Below, one piece after another: positions 36,881 to 46,372 of a stretch of 64,000 nucleotides of DNA. This DNA comes from Candidatus Aegiribacteria sp. MLS_C. GTDB lineage: Bacteria > Fermentibacterota > Fermentibacteria > Fermentibacterales > JCC-6. The stretch covers positions 186,001 through 250,000 of the forward strand of contig LQBI01000001.1 in NCBI GenBank assembly GCA_002030045.1. Reading direction: 5' to 3'. Below the pieces are notes generated by a model. It had not been told where the DNA came from. It saw nothing but the letters and a program-made list of their open reading frames with translations, and did not search any database. Position numbers and translations under genes: made by a program. Within the stretch, counting starts at the first letter, position 1. Every line of letters begins with the position of its first letter.

Positions 36881-39800
36881 TCGCCGCCCTAATGAGCTTG
36901 ATTATGCTGGCCGCAGCCACGGACCGTGAAGCTGTGGATTTCACAGAATCCGGACCCGACGGCTGCACGATGACCATCCGGGTGGAACCTCCATCCTACA
37001 GGGTCTACCGGGACAGGTGGTATCCCGTTGTGCACGGCATGACCGGAACCTGCCTGCCGGGACTTCCCGTGCTTCCCGCGGTCACCGTCTACGTGCCGGT
37101 CCCTCCGGACTGCGATCCGGAAATGGAATACGACCACTCCGGCAGGATCCAGCTGGATATACCGGGTCCTCTGCTGGTCACTCCCGTGGCGGTCGGGAGC
37201 GGCCTCGAGACGGAATGGGAGATCCCTGAAGCCGAGAGGGGGGCGGCCCTTCCGGAGATGGTGGAGGTGAGGACTTTCCAACTGGCGGGTACCAGGGTGG
37301 CGGCGGTCACCGTTCACCCGTTCTCCGGAATGGACGATGGCTGGATCCCTTCCAGCATCCAGGTCCGGCTGCACTGGCCCAGGACGGGTGGAAGCAGGAG
37401 CCCTGACACGCCCCTCCTCAGGGTTCTCTGCGCCGGTGGTCTCGAGTACTGGCCCGCAGGGAGGACCTCCGACGGTCCCGGACCCTTCTGGGGCAGACCC
37501 TGGGCAAGGATGGCCATCTCCGCCTCCGGCATCTACATCGTTACCGGCTCGCAGCTGGAGGACGCAGGCGTGGGAATAGCCGGTGCGCCTTCCAGGAGCC
37601 TCAGGGTCCTGACCGGTCCCGGCCTTATGTTCGACCTGGACGATCCTGCGGCGGAGCATCAGCCCGTTGAGGTCCCAGTGGAGGTAATGGACGGCGGGGA
37701 CGGCATATTCGACGAGTCGGACTCCCTGAAGTTCTTCGGTCGCGGTCTGTCCAGGCTCGATCTGGAGGGTGAGGGTGCAACGCCGCGCAGGACGATGCAC
37801 CGCTATGCGGACCACAACGTCTACTGGCTCACGTGGGGGGCCGAGGACGGTCTCAGGGTGGATACGGTGGAAGCGCTTCCCGACGGTTCCCCCCAGTGGG
37901 GGGACAGTCTAAGGTACGATATATGGCAGGAACAGGACTACCTCTGGGTCGGAGGCCAGGATTCCCTTACGGGATGGGTATGGACGCAGCTCTTCGAGGG
38001 TATCCCCAGCTATTTCTACTTCAGCACCCCCTCCGCCGACGGAAGCGGCAGTGTGCGTTTCCTGATGGTGCCGGAGACAGGGAACAACGGACCCCACGAG
38101 ATGACTGCGGAACTCAACGGTGACGTGATAGGAGATACGGTCTGGACCACTGACGATCCCAGGGAATTCCTCTTCGATGGACTCGACCTCGATCCCTCAA
38201 TGAACCTGCTCAAGGTAACTGTGGACGAATCCCCGGGGAAGTTGTACCTGGACTACATGATGGCCGATTATTCCCGAAGGCTCGACTATGCCGCCAGCCG
38301 CATGCTGAGTTTCGCCGGCGCGGTGCCCGGGAGGTACACCCTCTCACTCGGTGGAGCGCTCTCGTCCTCGTCGCTCCTTGACCTTTCCGATCCCGGGAAT
38401 CCGGTGAGGATCAGGGGGCAGCTCTCCGGCGCCCTTCTCGAGACCAGCATGGACATCGACCGGAGCAGGTGTCTCTGGCTCGAAGGGGAGGAAGGCTACC
38501 GTGTGCCGGATTCCATTACCTCAGCTGAACCCGGCAGGATAATGGGCAGCGTCGTCGAGGGGGAGGTCGCCATTGTGGTGGCCGACCAGCTCATGGAGGC
38601 GGCCCAGCCCCTGGAGACGATCTACGCTGGCAGGGGGCGCACAGCGGCGGTGGTGGCCGCAGGTGAGGTCTACGACGAGTTCGGGCAGGGCATCAGGGAC
38701 CCGGGCGCCATAAGGTCCTTCTTCCGCTATACGCAGGACTCCTGGAGCCAGCCTGCGGAAGCCCTGCTCCTGGTTGGGGACGGCTCCTACGATCCAATGA
38801 TGCATGTCACCTCAAATCCCACGCTCATACCGATATGCCTCGATCTGGTCTCTTCTGCCGGGACCAATATCGACGACCGGTACGTCATCGCCCACGAGAA
38901 CGGGGAGCTGCCCGAGGTCCCGGTATCCCGCATTCCCGTCTCCTCGGCCGCCGAACTCTCCGGATACCTGGCCAAGCTGATGTCCTACGACGGCCGCCAG
39001 GCCTCCGGGCAGTGGGAGAACAGGGTGATACTGGCTGCGGACGATGAATGGGGCAACTACAGTGTCAACGAGTACGATCACACTGAGAGCTGCGAACTCC
39101 TTGCGGACACCATACTGCCGTCAAGGCTTGACAGGGAGAAGTTCTACCTCATCGAGTTCCCGTGGCCTCCGGGGACCACTCCCTCAGGGGTCCACCCGGA
39201 GAAACCGGAGGCCCGCCAGGCGTTCATTCAGGAACTGTCGGAAGGCTGCGCCGGAATGATCTTCTTCGGCCACGGTTCCTACGGACAGCTGGCCCACGAG
39301 AAGATACTGGTCTCCAGCGACGTGCAGGTCATCGACAACGGGGGACGCCTGCCGGTGATGATATTCGCCAGCTGCGACCTGGCCCATTTCGACATGTCAT
39401 CGGCAAAGTGCCTTGCCGAGGACTTCCTCCTCATTCCCGGATCGGGCTCGGTGGTGTCCATAGGTTCCACGCGGGAGTCCTACTCCGGCCAGAACGAGGA
39501 CCTGTTCGCCGGCTACTATTATTACCAGTACGGAGATGACGACCTCACCGTCGGAGAGTCCATGTGGGCGGCGAAGGTGGTCTACGCGCCGATCCAGTAC
39601 TACAACAGCAGGCTCTACGTGACCCTTGGGGACGGAGGGATCCTCCCTGTCGGCTCATCCTCCGAGGGATGCAGTTTCGACGTCGAGGGTGATTCCCTCT
39701 ACCGCGGCCGTATGAACACCGTCTACGGAGAGTTTACCTCGGGCTCCTCCGGCTTCGTCCGGGTGACCGAGAGCGGCATGCAGTCCAGCTACAGCGGCCT

Positions 39801-40659
39801 GGGTTCAGGTTCGGTGGACTATCTACATTACGGGTCCGATGTATACCAGGGACTCGTAAGTAGTGACGGGACCGGCTTCACCGTACCTTTCTTCATGCCC
39901 GTCCAGGCCGACACCGGATCGTACTCCAGGGGTTCGGCGGTGGGGCTGTGTTCCGGCGGCAGCCAGGTGGCCCACAGGGAATGGATACGCGTTCTGGACG
40001 ACGGTGTCCATGATCAGGATTCCCTTCCTCCGGAGATAGAGATGTGGCTGGAGGGCCACAGAGGGGAGGACCATCCCTCGGTGAGCGGCCAGACGACCAT
40101 CTGGGGTATAATCTCCGATCCCAGCGGTGTATGTGCCATGGGGGCCGGAGCCGGAAGGTCGGTACTGCTGAGCCTTGACTCCCAGGGCTTCGACGTGAGC
40201 AGGTATTTCCAGTACAGACCAGACAGCTATACAACCGGAGAACTGGAGTACGCACTCCCCGAGATGACGGAGGGGGAACACCGGCTCATACTGGCCGCCT
40301 GGGACGGAATGGGCAACGCAGGGAGGGACACGCTCGACTTCAGCGTGGTCCAGGCCCCGGACGAACTCCTCTCTTCCGTATTCGCATATCCGAACCCCGG
40401 TGCCGGACAGAGATGTTTCAGTTTCGAGGCCGCCGTCTCCGGTACGGCCGGAATAAAGGTATACACGGTCTCGGGCAGATGCATCTGGAATGAGACTGTC
40501 ATCTGCCGTGAAGGATACAACCAGGTCGTCTGGAACGGCCTCGACATGGACGGCGACCCTCCGGCCTCGGGTCCCTATGTCTACAGGGTGGATCTCTCCA
40601 CCCTGAACGGATCCTCCGCCTCATTCACCGGGATCCTCGCCGTGATGAACGAGGAATGA
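36877..40659 (+). CDS. C25 (gingipain-like) family secreted protein with FlgD-type C-terminal domain
   Basis: A 1260-residue protein. The TTG at 36877, 6 nt after AAGGAG, gives a signal peptide (IAALMSLIMLAAA). The N-terminal region is beta-rich. The peptidase C25 domain carries the catalytic His799 (FFGHGSYGQLAHE) and Cys833 (FASCDLAHF), 34 residues apart, and conserved SRIPVSSAAEL. The C-terminus is an Ig-like FlgD/Por-type segment (YPNPGAGQRCFSF, YNQVVWNGLDMDGD, SGPYVYRVDL). It is probably exported and anchored at the surface. Whether it is an active protease is not known. It starts the plus-strand surface operon. Confidence 0.87.
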   Translation: MIAALMSLIMLAAATDREAVDFTESGPDGCTMTIRVEPPSYRVYRDRWYPVVHGMTGTCLPGLPVLPAVTVYVPVPPDCDPEMEYDHSGRIQLDIPGPLLVTPVAVGSGLETEWEIPEAERGAALPEMVEVRTFQLAGTRVAAVTVHPFSGMDDGWIPSSIQVRLHWPRTGGSRSPDTPLLRVLCAGGLEYWPAGRTSDGPGPFWGRPWARMAISASGIYIVTGSQLEDAGVGIAGAPSRSLRVLTGPGLMFDLDDPAAEHQPVEVPVEVMDGGDGIFDESDSLKFFGRGLSRLDLEGEGATPRRTMHRYADHNVYWLTWGAEDGLRVDTVEALPDGSPQWGDSLRYDIWQEQDYLWVGGQDSLTGWVWTQLFEGIPSYFYFSTPSADGSGSVRFLMVPETGNNGPHEMTAELNGDVIGDTVWTTDDPREFLFDGLDLDPSMNLLKVTVDESPGKLYLDYMMADYSRRLDYAASRMLSFAGAVPGRYTLSLGGALSSSSLLDLSDPGNPVRIRGQLSGALLETSMDIDRSRCLWLEGEEGYRVPDSITSAEPGRIMGSVVEGEVAIVVADQLMEAAQPLETIYAGRGRTAAVVAAGEVYDEFGQGIRDPGAIRSFFRYTQDSWSQPAEALLLVGDGSYDPMMHVTSNPTLIPICLDLVSSAGTNIDDRYVIAHENGELPEVPVSRIPVSSAAELSGYLAKLMSYDGRQASGQWENRVILAADDEWGNYSVNEYDHTESCELLADTILPSRLDREKFYLIEFPWPPGTTPSGVHPEKPEARQAFIQELSEGCAGMIFFGHGSYGQLAHEKILVSSDVQVIDNGGRLPVMIFASCDLAHFDMSSAKCLAEDFLLIPGSGSVVSIGSTRESYSGQNEDLFAGYYYYQYGDDDLTVGESMWAAKVVYAPIQYYNSRLYVTLGDGGILPVGSSSEGCSFDVEGDSLYRGRMNTVYGEFTSGSSGFVRVTESGMQSSYSGLGSGSVDYLHYGSDVYQGLVSSDGTGFTVPFFMPVQADTGSYSRGSAVGLCSGGSQVAHREWIRVLDDGVHDQDSLPPEIEMWLEGHRGEDHPSVSGQTTIWGIISDPSGVCAMGAGAGRSVLLSLDSQGFDVSRYFQYRPDSYTTGELEYALPEMTEGEHRLILAAWDGMGNAGRDTLDFSVVQAPDELLSSVFAYPNPGAGQRCFSFEAAVSGTAGIKVYTVSGRCIWNETVICREGYNQVVWNGLDMDGDPPASGPYVYRVDLSTLNGSSASFTGILAVMNEE

Positions 40660-41423
40660 ACTCCGGAAAGGCCGCCCCGGAAGGTCTGGAGCTGGCGGTC
40701 GAGCTTCTTCGTTCCAGTTACCTCCCGGTGGTCTCCACCGGCGCCGGGATGTCCAGGGAGAGCGGTGTGCGTACCTTCAGGGGCGAAGAAGGCTACTGGA
40801 GGGAGCACAGGGCCGAGGACCTGGCTTCACTTGAGGGAATAAGGAAGGACCCGGTCCTGGTCTGGGAGTGGTACCGGGAAAGGCTCGGGGCCTGTGAGGA
40901 GTTGATCCCGCATAAGGGTTACGAAGCCCTCTACCGTCTACAGGAGCACAGTGGAAGGCTCCCCGTGGTGACGCAGAACGTGGACGGGCTCCATCAGAAG
41001 GCCGGGATCAGGGACGTCATAGAACTCCACGGCAGCCTGAGGACGGCCTCCTGCCTGGCAGGATGCGGCGCTCCGCCGGTCCGCATGGAACAGGGTCTCT
41101 TCGAGAACATGCCCCCGAGGTGCGTCTGCGGCAGCATTCTCAGACCGGATGTCGTTCTCTTCGGGGAGGACCTTCCCGAACAGGCCCTGAAGCGGGCATT
41201 AAGGCTTGCCGGGAGATGTGACCTGATGATAGTTGTGGGTACGTCCATGGTGGTGTATCCCGCCGCTGCGCTTCCCATGATAGCCCTGAGGAGCGGGGCA
41301 CGGGTGATAGAGATAAATACAGTGGAAACACCTCTTTCCTCGCTGGAGGGGACCCTGTTCCTGAGAGGGACCGCGGGAAGTGTTCTTCCCGAGCTGGCAA
41401 AGGCGGTTATTCGATCATGCTGA
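40656..41423 (+). CDS. sirtuin-type NAD-dependent protein deacylase
   Basis: A 255-residue cytoplasmic sirtuin. NAD site GAGMSRESGVRTFR, TQNVDGLHQKAG, catalytic His125 in ELHGSLR, zinc cysteines (CLAGC and RCVCG), RPDVVLFGE and VVGTSMVVYPAAAL are all present. It removes acyl groups from lysines using NAD. The ATG overlaps the preceding C25 gene stop (ATGA), and its own end overlaps the next C25 gene by 7 nt, so all three are translationally coupled. A cytosolic enzyme between two exported giants is unusual. Confidence 0.93.
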   Translation: MNSGKAAPEGLELAVELLRSSYLPVVSTGAGMSRESGVRTFRGEEGYWREHRAEDLASLEGIRKDPVLVWEWYRERLGACEELIPHKGYEALYRLQEHSGRLPVVTQNVDGLHQKAGIRDVIELHGSLRTASCLAGCGAPPVRMEQGLFENMPPRCVCGSILRPDVVLFGEDLPEQALKRALRLAGRCDLMIVVGTSMVVYPAAALPMIALRSGARVIEINTVETPLSSLEGTLFLRGTAGSVLPELAKAVIRSC

Positions 41424-44400
41424 TCTCGCTGTTGTTCCTGGTGTCCGTTTCCCAGTCAGTCGAGCCCCTGCCTGCGGATCCCTCGTCGGGATTCGCCGCG
41501 GTTGTCCAGTTCCCGGAACCGGGGATCGCGGAACTGGAGAGCGGTGTATACCCGGTGTTCAGCGGTATCCCCACAAGGTTCCAGCCGGGGGAGCCTCCCC
41601 GTCCCGTCTTGACCCTCTTCGTTCCGGTCCCTCCGGGCGCCAGACCGGAGCTCAGTTTCTCCGCCGGGGGCTACAGGCCGACCGGTGCGGCATCCTCCAC
41701 GGTCCTCACACCGGCTCTGCAGGGAGGCGGCCTATCCGTCCGGGAAGTGCCTGTGGAAAGGGTGGCACCGCCATCCAGTCACGCCGTGCTGGAGGGCGTC
41801 ATACCCGTCGCCGGGACCTCCGTTGCCATGATCGACGTCTATCCGGTGGTGGACCCGTCCGGTGCCGAGTACGCTTCAAGCGTGTCCCTGGAACTGAGCT
41901 GGGAAGCGGAAAGCGGAGGCATTCCCGTTGAACGAAGCACGCTGCTGCGTCTCCTGGCCCCTTCCGGAACCCTCTACTGGAGGGGGTATCCGCGGCGATC
42001 CTGCAGAAGTGAGTTCTGGGGCATGCCCTGGGCCAGGATATCGATCCCTGAAAGCGGCGGCTACTCAGTAACCGGAAGTCGGCTTGAGCAGAGCGGCTGC
42101 CAGGTGACAGGCACCCCGTGCGCCACGCTTCGAATGCTCTCCGGGCCCGGGGTGATGTTCACCAGTGCTCCCGAGGACAGCCACGCGCTGCAGGAGGTTG
42201 CGATAGCGGTGATCGATGCCGACGGGGACGGGGTATTCGATGAAGAGGACCAGGTGAGGTTCTTCGGAAGGGGTCTCTCCCGCTGGGAGCAGGAGGGCCA
42301 GGAACTGGTCAGGCTGGAACACAGGTATGCAACCCACAACGTCTACTGGCTGACATGGGGAGGGGAGAACGGGAGGCGGATTGGTACGGTCCAGGGCGCT
42401 CCCGATACATCTCCGGGCTGGGGCGGCACCATTCGCACGGACCTGTGGCTGAGGGAGGAGAACGAGTGGCTTCCCCGCTATGAGACCGCCACGGGCTGGG
42501 TATGGCAGACCATAGTCGAGGGGGAGAGCATCTCCGTGCCCTTCCAGGTCGGTGACCAGGGCAGCTGCGACGTATCCGTGAAAGTCATCATGGACGGTTC
42601 CCAGCAGCACACTGTCAGCCTCAGGATCAACGGGACCGAGGTCCTGAACGAATCCTGGTACGGTTCCGGTACAAGGCTCCTTCAGGCGGAGGACGTACAG
42701 CTCTCCGGCTCATGCGATCTCCAGGTGGTGTTCGAGGATGACCTGGGGGACAGCGAACTCTCCCTGGTGTCGATCAGGGTGGAGTACTCGGAACGGCCCG
42801 GCGATCTGACGGGCCGATTCCTGTTCCCGTCCAGGGAGAAGACCGGCAGGTTCAACTTCGCCGTTTCCGGAGCCTCCTCCACATGCCTCGCCTACGATGT
42901 CACTCATCACAACGACCCCCTGGCGGTTGAGGGGGGGGAATACTCCGGAGGTTCCTACAGCTTCTCCTTCCAGGTGGATCCCGGTTCGGGGCTCATCATC
43001 ATGGACAGCCAGGACTGGATGACGCCGGATTCCGTCGTGTCAGCAAATCCCGGCAGGCTTGCGGGGACCGTGACACAGGGGGACAGGCTCCTTGTGGTTC
43101 ATCCGTCCATGTACGACGGTACCTGGGGCATGCTCCAGGTCCTCGAGCAGCAGGGTCATATGCCGGTGGTGGCCACGACCACGGAGATCTACGACGAGTT
43201 CGGACAGGGGGTGGCGGATCCCGGAGCCATAAGAGCGGCAGTGAGGTGGGCGATGGACACCTGGACACCGGGATTGTCGGGACTGATCCTCGCAGGAGAC
43301 GGACACTACGATTTCCTCGGCCACGCCACCTCGCAGCCGGTAATGGTTCCTCCCTGGGTCCGCCTGGGCACCGGTCAGACCGATTGTGTCGACGATCTCT
43401 TCGTCATGGTCCACCCGGAAGCGGTACTTCCGGAGATTCCTGTATCAAGGATCCCGGCTGACAATCTGTCTCAGCTGGGTACCTGCACCGCCAAGCTCAT
43501 CTCGTATTACCAGGAGAATAATTCCGGCGACTGGACAGGCAGGGCGCTCATCGTGGCAGACGATGAATGGGGCCAGTCCGGGTCCTGGAACGAGACCGAG
43601 CATACAGTGAACTGCGAACGGATAGCCGAGGAAGTGCTCCCCAGATGGTTATCCAGGGAAAAGTTCTACATGATCGAATACCCGTGGCCTCCGGGACCGT
43701 GGACACCGGAAGGACCACATCCCGAGAAACCTGAAGCGAGAGACAGCTTTCTGGAGACCTTCGACAGGGGGTTCCTCTTCATGTTCTACGAGGGACACGG
43801 TGCCGGCAACCAGATAGCTCACGAGGTCCTCATGACCGACGAGGACGTCAGCGGGATGAGCAACGGCCACCGTCTGCCGGTTTCGTTCTGGGCCACCTGC
43901 GACGTGGGGCATTTCGACGATCCGGGCTCCGACGCCATCGGAGAGAGGCTGGTGCTCCATCCGGCCGGCGGCTGCATATCCAGCGTGGCGGCCACCCGCG
44001 GGACCTACGGCGCCTCCAACTACCAGTACTTCAGGAGCGTCATAGATTCCCTCTGCAGCGATCCTCAGCTTTCGGCGGGGGAGGCGGTCTGGCAGTCAAA
44101 ACTTGCGCTGTCAGCTTCCTACAGCAACAACAGGTTCTACGTGATGTTCGGTTATCCCGACCTGCCGCTGGCATTTCCAGGGACCGGGGGAACCGTTTCC
44201 GTCGAGGGGGACACCCTGCGCAGCGGCGAGCTGAACACGATCGTGGGGCGGGATTTCCAGCAGGAAGGTCTCGCTTTCGTCCAGGTCCTGGAGTCGTCAT
44301 GGAACACCGTCTACACCTGCCTGGGGGGAGCCCAGATCCCCTACCTCAGGTACGGCGGAACCGCCTACAGCGGTACTCAGACCGTCGAGGACGGGGAATT

Positions 44401-45190
44401 CTCCATTCAGTGCTTCATACCCCTTCAGTCGAATACGGGTGACATGTCCAGGGCGGCCGGACTGGCCATCTCCAGTGAGCTTTCCGATGCGGGTGCGCTG
44501 GACCCGGCGGTTCTGGTGGAGGGGAACCCCTCCGGCGGCGACCTGCTTGGTCCGGAGGTTCAGATGTGGATAGACGGGTACGAGGGTGTGTCCTTTCCGG
44601 AACTCACGGGAGACGTGACCCTCGAGGCGGCCATAAGCGATTCAAGCGGCATCTGCCTCCTGGGCGGCGCCGGAAGGGAACTCAGCCTGTTCATCGACGG
44701 TCTCTGCGTTGACGTGAGCCGCCACTTCTCCTACGACAGGGGCAGCTCCGTTTCTGGAAGACTGGAGTACGGCATCGAATCCCTGGCCGAGGGTGAGCAC
44801 ACGCTGATACTCTGGAGTTTCGACGGACTGGGCAACAGCTCCCGGGACACTCTGGAACTGAGGATACTCCAGGAGAGCGACCTCTCGCTGACCGAGACCC
44901 TGGTCTACCCCAACCCCGGAAGCGGTTCCAGGTGTTTCAGTTTCAGGGTTTCCGAGGACGCTCAGGTGACCGTATCCATCTACACCGTGGCGGGTACCAG
45001 GATCGAGGAACTGACCGCGATCTGTTCCCAGGGCTACAACCAGCTCTTCTGGAACGGCCTCGACCACGACGGTGATCCCGTTGCGGGGGGACCCTACATT
45101 TACAAGATTAGGGCGGATGCCCTCGGTTCCTCCGTATTCAGCAGAACCACGGAGGAATACGGAGTGCTGGCGGTCATTTCGGAGGAATAA
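41417..45190 (+). CDS. second C25 (gingipain-like) family secreted protein with FlgD-type C-terminal domain
   Basis: A 1257-residue paralogue of the protein at 36877-40659 with the same layout. There is a signal peptide (MLISLLFLVSVSQSV), a beta-rich N-terminal half (NVYWLTWGGENG), and a C25 domain with His794 (YEGHGAGNQIAHE) and Cys828 (WATCDVGHFDD), the same 34-residue spacing. A C-terminal Ig-like sorting segment follows (YPNPGSGSRCFSF, YNQLFWNGLDHDGD, GPYIYKI). The two copies are clearly diverged, so both may have separate substrates. Its start overlaps the sirtuin stop. Confidence 0.87.
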   Translation: MLISLLFLVSVSQSVEPLPADPSSGFAAVVQFPEPGIAELESGVYPVFSGIPTRFQPGEPPRPVLTLFVPVPPGARPELSFSAGGYRPTGAASSTVLTPALQGGGLSVREVPVERVAPPSSHAVLEGVIPVAGTSVAMIDVYPVVDPSGAEYASSVSLELSWEAESGGIPVERSTLLRLLAPSGTLYWRGYPRRSCRSEFWGMPWARISIPESGGYSVTGSRLEQSGCQVTGTPCATLRMLSGPGVMFTSAPEDSHALQEVAIAVIDADGDGVFDEEDQVRFFGRGLSRWEQEGQELVRLEHRYATHNVYWLTWGGENGRRIGTVQGAPDTSPGWGGTIRTDLWLREENEWLPRYETATGWVWQTIVEGESISVPFQVGDQGSCDVSVKVIMDGSQQHTVSLRINGTEVLNESWYGSGTRLLQAEDVQLSGSCDLQVVFEDDLGDSELSLVSIRVEYSERPGDLTGRFLFPSREKTGRFNFAVSGASSTCLAYDVTHHNDPLAVEGGEYSGGSYSFSFQVDPGSGLIIMDSQDWMTPDSVVSANPGRLAGTVTQGDRLLVVHPSMYDGTWGMLQVLEQQGHMPVVATTTEIYDEFGQGVADPGAIRAAVRWAMDTWTPGLSGLILAGDGHYDFLGHATSQPVMVPPWVRLGTGQTDCVDDLFVMVHPEAVLPEIPVSRIPADNLSQLGTCTAKLISYYQENNSGDWTGRALIVADDEWGQSGSWNETEHTVNCERIAEEVLPRWLSREKFYMIEYPWPPGPWTPEGPHPEKPEARDSFLETFDRGFLFMFYEGHGAGNQIAHEVLMTDEDVSGMSNGHRLPVSFWATCDVGHFDDPGSDAIGERLVLHPAGGCISSVAATRGTYGASNYQYFRSVIDSLCSDPQLSAGEAVWQSKLALSASYSNNRFYVMFGYPDLPLAFPGTGGTVSVEGDTLRSGELNTIVGRDFQQEGLAFVQVLESSWNTVYTCLGGAQIPYLRYGGTAYSGTQTVEDGEFSIQCFIPLQSNTGDMSRAAGLAISSELSDAGALDPAVLVEGNPSGGDLLGPEVQMWIDGYEGVSFPELTGDVTLEAAISDSSGICLLGGAGRELSLFIDGLCVDVSRHFSYDRGSSVSGRLEYGIESLAEGEHTLILWSFDGLGNSSRDTLELRILQESDLSLTETLVYPNPGSGSRCFSFRVSEDAQVTVSIYTVAGTRIEELTAICSQGYNQLFWNGLDHDGDPVAGGPYIYKIRADALGSSVFSRTTEEYGVLAVISEE

Positions 45191-45211
45191 CCTCTAGGAG
45201 GTAGGTACCAC

Positions 45212-46372
45212 TTGTCAGGACCACCCGGCGGCAAGATAGACTGGTTGTGGAAGCAGGTGGAGAGCGCCAGGGCGGATGACAACCGGGAGGCGGTCCGGGA
45301 GTGTCTGGAGAGACTCCTGGCCGATCCCTCCGTTCGGGACACCTCCGACGAGGACCTGGCCCTGATCAACCTCAGCCAGCTGGACCTGGAGGAGGGACGG
45401 AGCAGGGAAGCTGCGCTCAGGCTCTCGGATTTCAGGTGGCACGGCGTACCGGGACCGGCGGGGCTGCTCCTCCTGGCGGACGTGTATCTGAAGCTTGAAT
45501 GGTTCGGGCAGGCAAGGGACGAACTCGAGGAATACCTGGAGCTGATACCGGAGGACCTGGACGCCAGGAGGAAGCTGGGTCTCGTGCAGCTGATGCTGAA
45601 CGAGGACGATGCAGCACAGCGCATCCTGCTCGCCACCGCCCGCAGGGAGAAGAACAGGGTGCCGGAAACCCTGACCTATCTGGCCATGCTGGAGGCCAAG
45701 GCCGGCCGTCTCGAGGAGAGCCTGCATCTGCTCCTGCAGGCCAGGGAACTGGCTCCCTTGGACGAGAAGATCGAACACACACTGCTTCGCATCGAGTCCC
45801 TGAGGGTAAGTCTGAAGAGGAGGGCCCTCCATCAGGAGGACCTGCCCCTGGAGGACCTGGTCCCGGGAATGACCGGGGGCATGCTGGAACTGCACGGCTA
45901 CTCCCGGGAGAAGGCAAGGCAGGCCATGGAGGCGTGGAACAGGTTCTGCAGCGTCCAGAGACCCGCCGGCCGGAAACCCGCTATCTGGGCTGCAGCCCTT
46001 GAATACTCGGTAACGAGGTTCGGACCCCATTTCACTCAGAAACAGCTGGCCGACGAGTACGGAGTGTCAACCACCCAGCTGGGCGAGCATTACCACACGA
46101 TCGCCCAGGCAGTGGACCTCGATTCCATAGTGAAGGAAGACCTCCTGGGTGAGACTGAAAGAGCGGGCCACGGCCTTCGGGACCTGGTTCGGAGGGAGGA
46201 GATGGCGGAGGTCATCGCCTCTGCCACAGGCAGGCTCGAGGAGTTCCGGGGTCCCGGCGAGATGTGCGCCTGGGTGTTCGGGAGGATAGATCCCCTGAAC
46301 GAGGCCGAACGCAGGGAGATAGAGGACTTCGTGGGCTATCTCTGGAAGCGCAAGTCCAATCCGGCGAAATAG
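45212..46372 (+). CDS. TPR protein with C-terminal helix-turn-helix/cyclin-like domain
   Basis: A 386-residue cytoplasmic protein. TPR-type helices fill about 1-190 (ALINLSQLDLEEGRSREAAL, LLADVYLKLEWFGQARDELE, LTYLAMLEAKAGRLEESLHL). The C-terminal part contains WAAALEYSVTRFGPHFTQKQ followed by LADEYGVSTTQLGEHYHTIA, an HTH-like unit as seen in some SEC-C-associated domains. The start is a TTG at 45212 behind TAGGAGGTA. No signal peptide. Its role between exported proteins may be regulatory or in export, but this is speculative. Confidence 0.75.
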   Translation: MSGPPGGKIDWLWKQVESARADDNREAVRECLERLLADPSVRDTSDEDLALINLSQLDLEEGRSREAALRLSDFRWHGVPGPAGLLLLADVYLKLEWFGQARDELEEYLELIPEDLDARRKLGLVQLMLNEDDAAQRILLATARREKNRVPETLTYLAMLEAKAGRLEESLHLLLQARELAPLDEKIEHTLLRIESLRVSLKRRALHQEDLPLEDLVPGMTGGMLELHGYSREKARQAMEAWNRFCSVQRPAGRKPAIWAAALEYSVTRFGPHFTQKQLADEYGVSTTQLGEHYHTIAQAVDLDSIVKEDLLGETERAGHGLRDLVRREEMAEVIASATGRLEEFRGPGEMCAWVFGRIDPLNEAERREIEDFVGYLWKRKSNPAK

